NCBI GenBank assembly: GCA_049999725.1
Contig: JBNGIS010033853.1
Location: 172,614-236,613, forward strand
From: Haplomitrium mnioides
Taxonomy: Eukaryota; Marchantiophyta; Haplomitriopsida; Calobryales
Length of the DNA: 64,000 bases
Direction of reading: 5' to 3'
A program made the position numbers and the translations under genes. Positions 53,971 to 64,000 of this stretch are shown here, one piece after another. The notes under the pieces were generated by a model, which was given only the letters and a program-made list of their open reading frames with translations, was not told where the DNA came from and searched no databases. Position 1 is the first letter of the stretch. Each line of letters starts with the position of its first letter.

Positions 53971-55329
53971 TGTCACTCCACTTCTTCAAGCCTTAACCTT
54001 CACAGGTGCCACTTGGAAGGAAAGGGAGGACAAAAACAGGGAAAATGGGTTCTTTTGTGAGATGGCTCCTATCCAGTTACCACTTTGAGGCTTTAAGGAA
54101 CTCTTCTTCACCTTACAAGCTTTTCCTCTAAACAAAAATCAATTCAGCAACCCAGCTGCTCATTCATACTCAATGCCAGAATACCCATGTACATACACCC
54201 AAGTACTTCTGTGGTAATCTTTAATATAACTCAAGGGACCCAAATCTGAGCCCAGCCACCTTGTATACAATTCAGGAGTAGAATGCAATAACCCCAAAGC
54301 CATAGGACTATGTTAAGAGACTTGACTCCCCCTTCACAGGGCTGTCCTAGGGTCTGAACAATTGGTACCTGTATGATCCTAGCTCTTATTGTCTTTTATA
54401 CAATACAATATAATTCAAATCTACTCATACACAATTACAAACATATACATTCATTGCACTTCACCAAAAGCATAGGCCTTACAAGACCACAAGGACTGAC
54501 CTCTCTAGTAGACTCCTCCCTTCCTCCTCCACTTACCACCTCAATCTTCCTTTCCTCTCCCATGCACACACGCTTCTTCCAGATAGTTTTTTTAACTTCC
54601 TTTGTGAGAAGCCTTAGATTTACTTCCTCATGCTTGGAAGAGGATTTCTTTAACTTCCACCTTTGGAAGACAGTCCTTGCGACTGATGGTAGCTCACTCC
54701 ACCTCTAAGCTTTAAACAAGTCTTCTCCATAGTGTGTAGGCACTAACGCATCTTCCATCTTCTTAGTTTCACTTGAAAGATTACACCAGAGCGCACCCCG
54801 AGCACTTATGGGTTTGATGCTCTTGTACAAAGGATGCAAAGATGACCCCAAGATCCCACTTGGCAACCTCTCCCGAATTCTCAACAAACAAGATCCCTTT
54901 CAATTTCTCGTATCGATTCACCTCTGCTATAGGCCCACCCGTAGGGATGAGTTCACTTGGATTGCTCGAGCCTCTAAAGCTCCCCGCCAGGCGATTCTCG
55001 GTGCCCTTCCGGTCCACCTCCACCCCTGCTAGCCCCCTACATGAGTACGTTCGCCTCACGTAAATTCTCACTGGAATCCTCTATGCCTTACCTCGTTGGG
55101 TCTTCCTGTCCCGACATCGCTTGTGCGTCTATAGCTTGCTTGTGCACCAACCCAATCAATGTCGAAGCTCGTCAATGTATACCCCTCGTGCTTCCACCCT
55201 TGCGAATCCTTCCCATTTGAAAAGGTTGTTATTCCCGTTAGGCTCGGCCTTGGACGTGGTGACACCTGTCTCGTCTATTCGTAGAATGCTCCCAAGTACA
55301 ACGGTCGTTTCCGAGATCTACGGGGTCAA

Positions 55330-55640
55330 GTCTAAGAAATCTTGTGGATCCAAGTCTGAAGGATCTCGTGGTACACGGTCTGATAGAATCTTGTGAATCC
55401 GAGTCGTAAAGATCTCGCGGAACAAGGTCCAAAGGAATCTCATGGATTTGGGCTGAAAGAATCTCGCGGAATAGGGTCTAAAGGAATCTCGTGGATCCAA
55501 GTCTGAAGAATCTCGTGGAATAAGGTCCAAAGGAATCTTGCGGATCCGAGTCCAAAGGATCTCGCAGAACAAGGTCCCAAGGAATCTTGTGGAATAAGGT
55601 CCAAAGTAATCTTCTGGATTTGAGTCCGAAGATTTCTCGT
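55330..55640. repeat. 24-25 bp short tandem array
   Basis: AGGAATCTCGTGGATCCAAG and AAGAATCTCGCGGAACAAGG alternate with 24-25 bp spacing (GAATCT at 55459, 55484, 55508, 55533), about a dozen units. Two alternating forms suggest a 49-bp higher unit. Confidence 0.88.
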
Positions 55641-55759
55641 AGGACCGAATCCGCAGAACCCAGAGCCCGTTGTAGACTTTTCCTCCATTGCCATTGTCCG
55701 ACGTCGGCTTCAACCCGGAAGTTGCACCGACGTATTGACCTTGTTCTGCAAGTAACCTC

Positions 55760-56270
55760 AGATCTCAATCCGAAGAATCCAACAGACAAGGAAGTCCGAA
55801 GGATACCTCGTACTCCTCCGAAGTGCCACGTGTCCGATGTAGCGCCGTCCGATGCCATTTTCCACAAAGAAGGTGGACCGCCGCTCTAACCTCCATCCAT
55901 GGTTGACCTATCTTTGATCTGAAGGATCCAATAGGCTCCTCTGAAGTGTCATGTATCCAAGGCAGCGCCGTTTGACACCGTTTTCAATAGGGAAAGTGGA
56001 CCGCTACGCTTACCTCCGTCTGTGATTAACTTCCCTCCAACTCGAAGAATCCAATGGGCTCCTCCAAAGTTCCACGTATATGAGGCAGCGCCGCTTGAAG
56101 ACGGTTTCAACAGGGAAGGTGGACCACCGTGCTGACCTCCGTCCGTGGTAGACTTCCTTCTGACCCGAAGGATCGAACGGGCTCCTCTGAAGAGCCACGT
56201 ATCCGAGGCAGCGCCGTCCAACATTGTTTTCAATAGGGAAGCTTGACCACCGCGCTGACCTGGTTCCGAA
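55760..56270. repeat. 123-bp tandem array, 4 units
   Basis: AGCGCCG occurs at 55841, 55964, 56087 and 56210, an exact 123-bp period. Each unit includes GGCTCCTCTGAAGTGCCACG and a GGTGGACC block. The solo LTR at 44506 has about seven of these units. Confidence 0.93.
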
Positions 56271-56910
56271 GAATCCAACGGGCTCCTCTGAAGTGCCACG
56301 TGTTCGCTAAATCTCCTAGACACCTCCGAGGACGCCACGTTTCCGCAAAGGCCTGCGGACACCCTGCGACTACCACGTCTTCGCTGAATCTCATTGGACA
56401 CTCTTGAGGATGCTATGTTTTCGCAAAGGCCTGCGAACACCCTACGCTCGCCACATCTCCGTTGAATCTCTCCTTGGACACTCTTGAGGATGCCACGTTT
56501 CCGCAAAGGCCTGCGGACATCATGCGCCCGCCACGTCTCCGCTGAATCTCCTTAGACACTTCTGAGGATGCAACGTTTCCGCAAAGGCCCGCGGACACCC
56601 TGCACTCGCCACGTCTCCGCTGAATCTCCTTGGACATTCCTAAGGACGCCACGTTTCCGCAAAGGCTTGTGGACATCCTGCACCCGCCACGTCTTTGTTG
56701 AATGTCCTTAAACACTCCTTGGGATGCCACGTTTCCGCAAAGGCTTGTGGACATCCTATGCCCGCCATGTCTCCGTTGAATCTCCTGAAACACTCGTGAG
56801 GGCGCCACGTTTCCGGAAAGGCCCACAGACACCCTGCGTATGTCACGTCTCCGTTGAATCTCCTTGGACACTCATCAAGACACCACATTTCCGCATAAGC
56901 CTGCTGAACC
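56266..56910. repeat. 78-bp tandem array, 8 units
   Basis: CCGCAAAGG or a one-base variant starts at 56343, 56421, 56501, 56579, 56657, 56735, 56813 and 56891: spacings 78, 80, 78, 78, 78, 78, 78. Each unit has two GCCACGT hexamer-type motifs. Since 78 is divisible by three, a minus-strand frame (56413-56871) remains open and repeats every 26 residues; it is not a gene. Confidence 0.95.
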
Positions 56911-57512
56911 GTGAACGAAGTGGTTGCGGACCCCAGTAGAACCTGCTAACGCCTAAGGGATTGAAGCGTCCCCCGAGCCTTGACATAGTTGTTGCTTATG
57001 AAGGCCCTGACCCCCTCCTTCCCCTTCTCGATTTCTCCTTCTGGTGCGCAACATCTGAAAGCTTGCGCTGGGCTCTTTTTCTTGTCTGCGGTCTCTCTCA
57101 CACATTGGCTCTCTTCGATCTTCGCTCCACGTCTTGGATCCTCCTCCTCTCGTCCTTGCTTCTTCCTCACTTCCAAGGTTGCCCTCCCTTCCTCCTCTCA
57201 GCTACTTACCTTTGGTGAGCGCTCCGTTCCTTTGTGCTAACGCCTTGATTCTGCATCCCGATGATACTTACAGGCTCCATTCTACTTCCGTCAAAATTTA
57301 GTAGTGCTCCCCCATTCGATGGCTAACACAGCTCTCTCTCCTTCCAAAACGATCCCGTTCCACTCCTCAGATCTAGGAAATCCGTTCGTACTCACTGATT
57401 GGAGTTGATCCACTATTTCTGAAGTACCTAAACACTTATGAGAGAAAAATTGTTCCAATGCCACCTCTGATCTCATGAACTCTTCTTTAATGCCTCATGT
57501 CATTGGCTGACA

Positions 57513-57780
57513 TAACTCCCTCTTCAAGTGTGAAGCGACCTCGTGAACACCCTTCTCCGTTCATCAATTCCGTTGGTTGCCTTCTCCGCAGTGGTCATTG
57601 CCTGGCTAATCCAAGGTTGTTGCAGGGCAATTTCACTAACGCCCCCACACACTCACACACCCAACACACTTGACACACTCACCACACTCACACACACACT
57701 CACACTTACCAACCTGGAATCTCCGATTGGATCACCCTTGGTCCCCCTCCATCCTTCTCCTAATTTACGTACCTCTTGAG
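57513..57780 (-). other. Element E polypurine tract and CA-rich spacer
   Basis: TAACTCCCTCTTC at 57513-57525 is the complement of the polypurine tract GAAGAGGGAG. Beyond it lies a CA-rich simple-sequence stretch (about 57645-57715, CACACTCACACACACACTCA) with no gene. Confidence 0.7.
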
Positions 57781-58350
57781 ACGGTCGAAATGCACTCGAG
57801 CGGCGAACTTACGACCCTCCAACGTTTCCAATTTTGCTCACCCATTTCGATGCAAAGGGTCGATGAAATCAATTCCCCACTTTTCAAAAGGTGCCAAGGG
57901 AATAATCGGGACCAAGGGATGATGTTGGGTAGTCGCTCGCCTCCCCGTCCTTTGGCCTGTGTCGCACCTCTTCACCTAGAAGTGCACATCTATGTGCAGA
58001 GTGGGCCACCAGTACCCTGCATCCTAAAAATTCTTGATGGTGGCATCCGTTGCAAAATGGCTCCCGACCTCCTCTCCGTGCAAGGCTCGCATTACCACCG
58101 TGGATTGATCCCGCTCTAGGCAACGTCTGATCATCCCATTGTACCCCCTCTTGTGCAACACTCCCTTGATTGCCAGATATGGCTTCATTTTCCGGAGGAA
58201 CACAACAGCTTCCTCTCTGTTGCTGCCTTTCGAGATTTAAGCTGAAAGGAGGAATTTTGTTATGGAAGCATAGTCTATGGCTCTCCTAGCTTTCACTTGG
58301 AATAGGTCCTCATCCGGAAGCGCATCGTTAACCTCTTCTTGATTGATCAT
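57781..58350 (-). pseudogene. pol: Element E integrase with the catalytic core deleted
   Basis: Minus-strand frame with RKMKPYLAIKGVLHKRGYNG and RRCLERDQSTVVMRALHGEE, HFATDATIKNF, GYWWPTLHIDV, then CDTGQRT (second Cys now Gly) and [13 protein letters not shown] with the first catalytic Asp (about 57865). The next residues come from the far C-terminal region (LETLEGRKFAARVHFDRLKRYVN in relative terms). Compared with element A about 700 bp are absent between 12380 and 13090 of A, taking away D2, E and most of the core. Element E therefore could not integrate by its own enzyme. Confidence 0.88.
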
Positions 58351-58354
58351 CCTA

Positions 58355-58955
58355 GCAATTCAGGAGAAGAAGTCAGCATTACTGTGCTTCCTCCCTAGCT
58401 TGATCCTTACTTCAAAGTTGAACTTCTGCACGAGAAGCACCCACCTCACAATCTGTCCTATCACATCCGGTTTATTTACCATGTACTTGAGTGCATTGTG
58501 ATCAGTGTGAAAAATCACCTTGTAATGCAACAAGTAATGCTTAAATTTCTTCAAGGCATAAATAATTCCTAAGACTTCCCGATCCGTAGCAAAGTAATTC
58601 TTTTTCGCTGGGGCCACTAGCTTGCTAGCAAAATAAATCGGATGATCCATGCCCTTCTCATCTGTTTGGCTGAGTAACCTCCCAATGTAGAAACCAGACA
58701 CATCAATCATAACGTGAAATTCTCTCCCCCATGTGAGACGCACTAGAACAGAGACGCTTGCCAATCTCCTCTTCAACTCTATGAAGCTTGCCAACCTTTC
58801 AAGGGTGGCTTCAAATGTGCTATCCCCCTTGGTCATCTGGGTGAGGGGTAGAGCCACTAAGGCAAACTGGTTGATAAATCTTCTGTAGTATCCCACGCAC
58901 CCCAAGAAGCCCTGCATCTCCTTCAAGCTAGTGGGGAATGAGACATTCATCTAGA
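58355..58955 (-). pseudogene. pol: Element E RNase H and RT connection domain
   Basis: The best-kept coding segment of family 1: 196 open codons (58950-58360). It starts in the RT connection, MQGFLGCVGYYRRFINQFALVALPLTQMTKG, and runs through RNase H with FHVMIDVSGFYIGRLLSQT, TDREVLGIIYALKKFKHYLLH, IFHTDHNALKYMVNKPD and KHSNADFF. The Asp, Glu, Asp and Asp residues expected in the RNase H site (MID, DRE, HTD, NAD) are all present. Confidence 0.93.
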
Positions 58956-58984
58956 TGGAAATCTTCTCTTGGTCTACTTTGATG

Positions 58985-59690
58985 CCCCGATTGGAAATCT
59001 AGTGTCCGAGGAGTATCCCCTCCTTAACCCCGAAGAAACATGTGTCGGGGTGTAATCTTAGCCTCGTCTCTTTGCATCGTTGAAGGGTGAGCCTCACATC
59101 CCGCTCGTGATTATCTAGCTTCCCATACACCACGAAATCATCGATGAAGATCTCCAAGAATTTCCTTAGATAATCATAGAAGATGTTTATCATTATTCTT
59201 TGAAAAGTTCCTAGTGCATTACATAGTCCGAAAGGCATCAGTCGGAAGGCAAACACCCTCCATTCCATGGTGAATGTCATTTTTAGCTAATACTCCTCCC
59301 AAATCCAAATTTGGTAGTACCCGGAATATCCGTCCAGGAAGCTATAAACCTCTTACCTTGCCACCAAATTCAGCACCCCGTTCGTGAAGGGCAACGGATA
59401 GTGGTCCTTCTTCGTAGCGTCATTGAGCTTCCGAAAATCCTGGCACACTCGGATTTTCTTTTCACCATCTTACCTGACTTTCTTGGGCACGACCACCAGC
59501 GGGGTCACCCATTCACTGTTGAGCACCGGGCAGATGAAATCTGCCTCCATCAGTTTATTGATCTCATCCTTCACTAGCAAAGAGAAGTGGGGGTTCTTCC
59601 TGTATTGGCGCTGTCTCACAGGGATTGCTGTGGGCTCTAAGTCAATCATGTGTTCCCCCAATTCCCTTGGAACTCCCTTCAAATCTTTAT
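58985..59690 (-). pseudogene. pol: Element E reverse transcriptase
   Basis: KGVPRELGEHMIDLEPTAIP and VRQRQYRKNPHFSLLVKDEI at the start, WVTPLVVVPKKVR, a stop, IRVCQDFRKLNDATKKDHYP, FLDGYSGYYQIWIWEEY, TAG (at about 59288), then TFTMEWRVFAFRLMPFGLCN, the catalytic FIDDFVVY (about 59147-59124) and FFGVKEGILLGH. Few lesions break it. It shows which 16 residues are missing from element A at the 3861/11029 split. Confidence 0.93.
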
Positions 59691-60640
59691 GACTCTAGGC
59701 AAAGGCATCACTGAAGTTTATTAGGGGATGGGTGAAGGCTCGCTCCGATTCTTTGGGCAATTCAGAGCCTATGTGGAATGTACATCCCTCTTGGACCACC
59801 AATTGCTTGTGTTGGGATTCCCGCACCGCCTCCATCTCGTTTCTCCAAAGCGCAACTTCTTCCTGCATCAGGGTCACCAGTTGCAACCCCCTTTCCACCC
59901 GGTGAGACTCTTTGGACTTCTCTGTGTCTGCCCCCTACGTCTGATGAGACAATTCAGACCCCTCCTTTCTTCTGATCTAAGTGTCCTCATCCTGTGCCTG
60001 GTCTTCCGTAGATTCCCTCAAATGATGCTCTATTTTTGTGTACTTGGCTATCTCAATTTGATTTACAAACACCACACCTTCTTCTGACAGATCCTCCTCT
60101 ATGGCCTTGCTTACTATCTGAACCCAATAATGGTATTTTGATTCTTCCTCCTCTTTGGACCACTCACTGTCATACTCCTCTTCTGCTTGCGTATCCCCCC
60201 AATGAGGAACTAGTCCGTAGTGCACCACTGTCTTCTCGGTACCGAACACCAATGTTGAATTTCCCAAGTTATGTAGGACTCGTGCCCCATACAACCAAAG
60301 ACATCCAATTAGTACAAGATATGGAGACGCTCTAGCCGGCCACATAACACAGTAATTCTGCTTAAATTCTTTTCCCCCAATGAAGGTGGGCACTCGAAGG
60401 AGAGAGCCTAATAGTTTCACCCGGGACCCATCCACCATCGTCATGATTCAGGTTGTAGGTTGGAATTCCGTGAATCCTAGCTTGTGAGCAGTCTCCTTCA
60501 TCATAAAGTCCACTCGTGCCCCTCCATCTACTGGCACCAACGATAGCGTGCACCCCGCGATTTGAATGTCGTTCTCTGGAGCCCTCTTGTCCTAACATAC
60601 TAGCTGCAGATCCTCTGGAGCTCCCACTCAAGGCAGCCTT
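59691..60640 (-). pseudogene. pol: Element E protease and linker
   Basis: Retropepsin with VPVDGGARVDFMM (active-site D-G-G-A at about 60530), the strand VDGSRVKLLGSLLRVPTFIGGKEF and IGCLWLYGARVLHNLGNSTL in one open frame (60444-59977). After it comes an acidic linker, YDSEWSKEEEESKYHYWVQI, then a segment 59898-59695 with LVTLMQEEVALWRNEMEAV and FSDAFA leading into RT. Positions that are TAG in element A are Gln here (LMQEE, VVQEG). Confidence 0.88.
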
Positions 60641-62580
60641 CTCCTCCTCTTGGCTCCCATCAACAATTCTCGGAGCTACCTTCTATATAGCGGGCTATCC
60701 TTGATCAATTGGCCCACCATGGCCTTGATTGACCAATCTCTCACATTTGTCTGGATGTTGTATGGAACGGGTTTTGCTCCACCTTCTAGGGCATTGATCT
60801 TCGCCCCTGCTTCCTTGAGCTCTCTCTACTACTTGCGGATTTCTTTCAAGGTCTCCATTGCTGCTTGCTCCTCCTCCAATGCTTCCAAAGCCTCCAACTG
60901 CTTCCTCACGTGGTCATGTAGCTCGTGATAGAACCACTTTGGATTATTCCATTGATAATCTGAGTCACTCCGTGACAAGGTGCTTGCACTGTCCCCTTCT
61001 TGGCCCTCCGCTCACTTTTTCTCTGACTCTTCTTCTTGGCTTTTGCCTCGGCTCGGGTCACTACCCCGTAGCAATCTTCAGGAGTGGGTGTCTCCCATTC
61101 GTGCAATTCTGCTTCTTCCTCCTTTTCCAGAGCTATGAGATCAACAATCGAAAGGGGAGGAAGGTTTGCGCCTGGGTTAGAGAATGCATCAAGCCTTCAG
61201 TTGAGTGGACAATTGACCGCCACATGACCTTCCTTCTTGCATTGGAAGCATTATGCGGGCAGTTGGCCGTATCCACTCTTTCCTGGCTCCGAACAGTTGG
61301 AGAAAATGTGGCCTAGCTGACCACAATTCCAGCAGACCATGATTGTCGTACGGGGTGGTTGATTGGCAGCCCACTAATTTCCTGGCCCTCCACTTCCCCT
61401 TATAGGCTTGCTTAGCATGGTGCAAGGTCCCTCGTTGATCAGGTAAACCGTCTGAGGGGCCTCTTCTATCACATACTCCACTTCCTCCCTCACATACTCC
61501 GGTGCCTCCTCTCCCACGTAGTGTACTACATTATTTTCTGCCGGCATTCTTGAGGGGAGTGGCCATGCTTCTTGAATCTCACGCACCACACTCCAACTCG
61601 CCTGGTGGGTAGTGGCTGGCCTTCCGATTTGATTCCTGCCAGAAGGATATTCATCGCCTCTATTTTGGCGCTCAACTCCTCAATTTGATCCCTCCCCATT
61701 CCTTTTTGCTTGTCTTGGGTTTAGACTCACTTCTTCTGGCTTTTCCTTTGCTGGCCCTATTGGGATGAGGTACTTCTCTCTCCTTTGCTTGTTTTCTCTT
61801 CTTTACATCTTTCCGCTTTTTCTTCTTCCGGGATGACCGGTCCTCCTCGGAGCTTGTGCTGTCCGAGTCCTCCTCGCTCTCAGAGGAGGATGCAGAACTC
61901 TCATCCGTCTCATCTCTGCTATTCGAAGTGTTCGAAGAGTCATCAGACTCATACTTGGCTCTTGCTTTTTTGCAGGAACTTGTAATTGCAGCCTTTACAT
62001 GGGAGCGGGCTACATTGACCACCTTTTCCAGAGTCTGCATATCCGTTTGCCTCACCTAGGTCCCCATACCCCTGGGCAAGTCTGCCAAGAACCACGCGGT
62101 GAGCATCCTATCCGTGGCTTGGGGGTTCAGCTTCCAAGCCACCTTCTTAAACCTCTGGAGGAATTTCCTTATGGACTCTTTCTTCTTCACCCTGAGCTGA
62201 CCCATTTTGATCAGCGCCTCTGTTTCCTCCCTGATTCCTCTGAACTCCGCAATAAACGCGACCTTGAGAGCTCCCCAGTCTCTCTTGATGTTATCGGGCA
62301 GATCCTTGTACTAGGGTTGGGCCTCTCCCTTGAGGATTGCTCGCAGAATTCCGATTTTCACATGGCTTTCTCCGTTTGCTACCGCGGTGTTTTCCAGATC
62401 ATCCAACCACGCATAGGGATCGTCTTTCTGATGCCCCTTGAAGGATTTGTATTTAAATCTACCCCTTAGCCCAGAAGGGGGTACCGAGTTGGCCATCCCA
62501 GCAATAGGCAAGACCAATTCTACCCACAAGTTGATTCCTTCCTCCACTCTTCCCCAAAAGACTCACTACAAGGTGCTATG
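60641..62580 (-). pseudogene. gag: Element E gag
   Basis: Start probably ATG at 62496 (MANSVPPSGLRGRFKYKSF), a Met conserved in D and G, although the frame is open to 62547. Capsid: DPYAWLDDLENTAVANGESH, LRAILKGEAQP, TAG at 62313-62311, YKDLPDNIKRDWGALKVAF. An acidic region (62055-61672; DDSSNTSNSRDETDESSASS) precedes the basic RKKKKRKDVKKRKQAKER. Knuckles lie at about 61340-61200; a CWNCGQLGHIFS-type first knuckle and CFQCKKEGHVAVNC can be read. The tail runs through CYGVVTRAEAKAKKKSQRKS to WFYHE (about 60930). Confidence 0.88.
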
Positions 62581-62676
62581 TTCCTCGAACTTCTTTTGCA
62601 CAATTCGACTTTAGGTCCTTGGTGCACAAAGTGATAGCTAGGCCTCCGGTTGGTCTCGGGATTCTGCAAACCTTTT

Positions 62677-62694
62677 GCCCTTCTTCTAGCGCCA
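62677..62694 (-). other. Candidate primer-binding site of element E
   Basis: Minus-strand TGGCGCTAGAAGAAGGGC, 8 bases after the LTR end at 62703. It is the least decayed of the three family-1 sites. The tRNA partner was not identified. Confidence 0.65.
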
Positions 62695-62702
62695 AAAATT
62701 TA

Positions 62703-64000
62703 TGTCACTCCCCTCTTTCAGGCCTTAACCTTCACAAGTCACACATGGAAGGCAAAGGAGGACAAAAACAAGGGAAATGGGTTCTTTTGTGTAATGGCCC
62801 CTATCCAGTTATCACTTTGAGGCTTTAAGGAACTTTTCTTCACCTTACAAGTCTTTCTTCATTGCAATAATCAATTCAGCAACCCAATTGCTCATTCACA
62901 CTCAATGCTTGAATACCCACGCACATACACCCAAGTTTTTCTGTGGTAATCTTCAATATATTTCAGAGGTCCCAAATATGGGCCCAACCACCTTGCATAC
63001 AATTCAGGAGCAAAATGCAATAACCCTAGAGTCACAAGACTATGTCAATGGACTTGACTCCCTCTTCACAGGGCTGTCACAGGGTCTGAACAACTAGTAC
63101 ATGTATGATCCTAGTTCTAATTGTCTTTTATACAATACAACAGAATTCAAATCTACTCATACACAATTACAAACATACACATTCATCGCACTTCACCAAA
63201 AGCATAGGCCTTACAAGACCACCAGGACTGACCTCCTCAGTAGACTCCTCCCTTCCTCCTCCACTTACCACCTCAATCTTCCTTTTCTCTCCCACGCACA
63301 CACCCTTCTTCCAAATAGTTTTTTAACTTCCCTCGCGAGAAGCTTTTGATTTACTTCCTCATGCTTGGAAGAGGATTTCTTTAACTTCCACCTTTGGAAG
63401 AGAGTTCCCCTGACTGATGGTAGCTTACTCCACCTCTCAGCCTTAAACAGGTCTTCTCCAGAGTGCGCGGGCACTAACGCAACTAGCCTCTTCCCAACTC
63501 CACTTGAAAGATTACACTAGAGCACACCCTGAGCACTTTTTGGTTTGATGCTCTTGCACAAAGGATGCAGAGATAACCCTAAGATCCCACTTGGCAGCCT
63601 CTCCCGAATTCTCAGCAGAAAGGATCTCCTTCGATTTCTCGTATCGATTCCCCTCTGCTAGAGGTCCACCTACAGGGATGAGTTTACCTAGATCGCCGAA
63701 AATTCTAGAGCTCTCCGCCAATCGATTCTTGACGCCCCTTCAGTCCACCTCCAACCCTGCTAGCCCCCTACACGAGTATGCTTGCCTCACGTAAATTCTC
63801 ACTGGAATCCCTTCTCCCTTACCTCGTTGCATCTTCTTGTCCCGACATCGCTTGTGCGTCTCTAGCTTGCTTGCACACAAACCCAATCAATGTCAAAGCC
63901 TGTCAATGTATACCCCTTGCGCTTTCGCCCATGCAAATCCTTCTTCTTTGAAAAGGACTTTATTCTCATTTGGCCCGACCCCGGATGTGGCCACACCTGT
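62703..64000 (-). repeat. Element E 5' LTR, cut by the window edge
   Basis: Begins (plus strand) TGTCACTCCCCTCTTTCAGG at 62703 and matches 53971-55250 of the 3' LTR closely across 1.3 kb, including AACTTCCCTCGCGAGAAGC and TAGCCCCCTACACGAGTA. About 2.2 kb more should lie beyond the window. Confidence 0.9.

Larger units (their letters stand above)
53971..57512 (-). repeat. Element E 3' LTR (3542 bp)
   Basis: Plus-strand left end TGTCACTCCACTTC (53971) and right end GGCTGACA (57512). From the right it holds the 78-bp array (56266-56910), the 123-bp array (55760-56270), the 24/25-bp array (55330-55640), then the conserved 3' half (53971-55320). The region 53971-55250 matches 62703-64000 of the 5' LTR. 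No gene within. Confidence 0.92.
53971..64000 (-). mobile_element. Element E, family-1 retrotransposon, minus strand
   Basis: Reads right to left: 5' LTR (62703 to beyond 64000), primer site (62694-62677), gag, protease, RT, RNase H, a deleted integrase, polypurine tract (57525-57513) and 3' LTR (57512-53971). LTRs begin TGTCAGCC and end GTGACA on the minus strand. The internal region is 5190 bp. It is the best-kept family-1 internal region and serves as reference for A, G and D. The TSD cannot be checked because the right end is outside the window. Confidence 0.92.

Noticed and set aside
56413-56871. 152-codon minus-strand open frame with a 26-residue repeat, suggesting a repeat protein
   Set aside because: It is the 78-bp LTR array read in a frame that stays open because 78 is divisible by 3. 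Other frames on the same strand are also open and the plus-strand relative at 45110-45440 is not coding.
56266-56910. Regular repeats considered as a CRISPR-like array
   Set aside because: Whole 78-bp units are alike, with no unique spacers, no cas genes, and the setting is a plant LTR.
1-64000. Search for host genes, tRNA or rRNA genes, DNA transposons and pararetrovirus genes
   Set aside because: No exon-like frame with a host domain, no cloverleaf I could recognise, no transposase motif, and no movement-protein or coat-protein block; all recognisable coding sequence is Ty3/gypsy gag or pol.

Overview
This is a nuclear segment from a large-genome land plant, built almost entirely of decayed, nested LTR retrotransposons of the Ty3/gypsy (Metaviridae) type. 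I found no host gene, tRNA, rRNA, CRISPR array or bacterial-style operon. A plant origin is suggested by a TGGTATCA primer-binding site (initiator-Met tRNA), Asp-tRNA-like primer sites, 3 to 3.6 kb LTRs, and stop codons of the kinds expected from deamination of methylated CG and CHG sites. The species cannot be fixed; a gymnosperm or fern would fit, but that is inference.

Element families. Family 1 (A, G, D, E and a solo LTR) has LTRs near 3.0-3.6 kb that end in GTGACA, a gag with two CCHC knuckles, a DGGA protease, and RT-RNase H-integrase. Family 2 (C, plus a minus-strand solo LTR) has about 3 kb LTRs and an Asp-tRNA-type primer site. B is a small chromovirus-like element with a 433-bp LTR. 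F is a separate Ty3/gypsy element with an LTR of about 1.8 kb.

Layout. 1-1247: inverted family-1 LTR piece. 1248-13429: element A internal region. Its RT is split by a truncated family-1 LTR (3862-11028), which holds a minus-strand solo LTR of family 2 (4371-9745), which holds element B (5312-8290). 13430-17033: a family-1 LTR shared by A and the next internal region. 17034-20090: G, gag-protease only. 20091-21843: inverted LTR piece. 21844-40298: D, a gag-only element with two LTRs; the first is split by complete element C (23206-33939, TSD AAACT). 40299-53530: F, split by a family-1 solo LTR (44506-47865, TSD CTTAT). 53531-53970: unassigned. 53971-64000: E on the minus strand, its 5' LTR running off the window.

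How it works together. Nothing here looks able to move by itself. Every gag or pol has stops, frameshifts, deletions or lost catalytic residues. The best preserved parts are the C integrase core (DD35E intact), the E RNase H and the B gag. The most interesting structure lies in the family-1 LTRs. They carry tandem arrays of about 24, 78, 123, 155, 176 and 296 bp that expand differently in each copy and are dense in WRKY-type (RGTCAA) and ACGT-core motifs.
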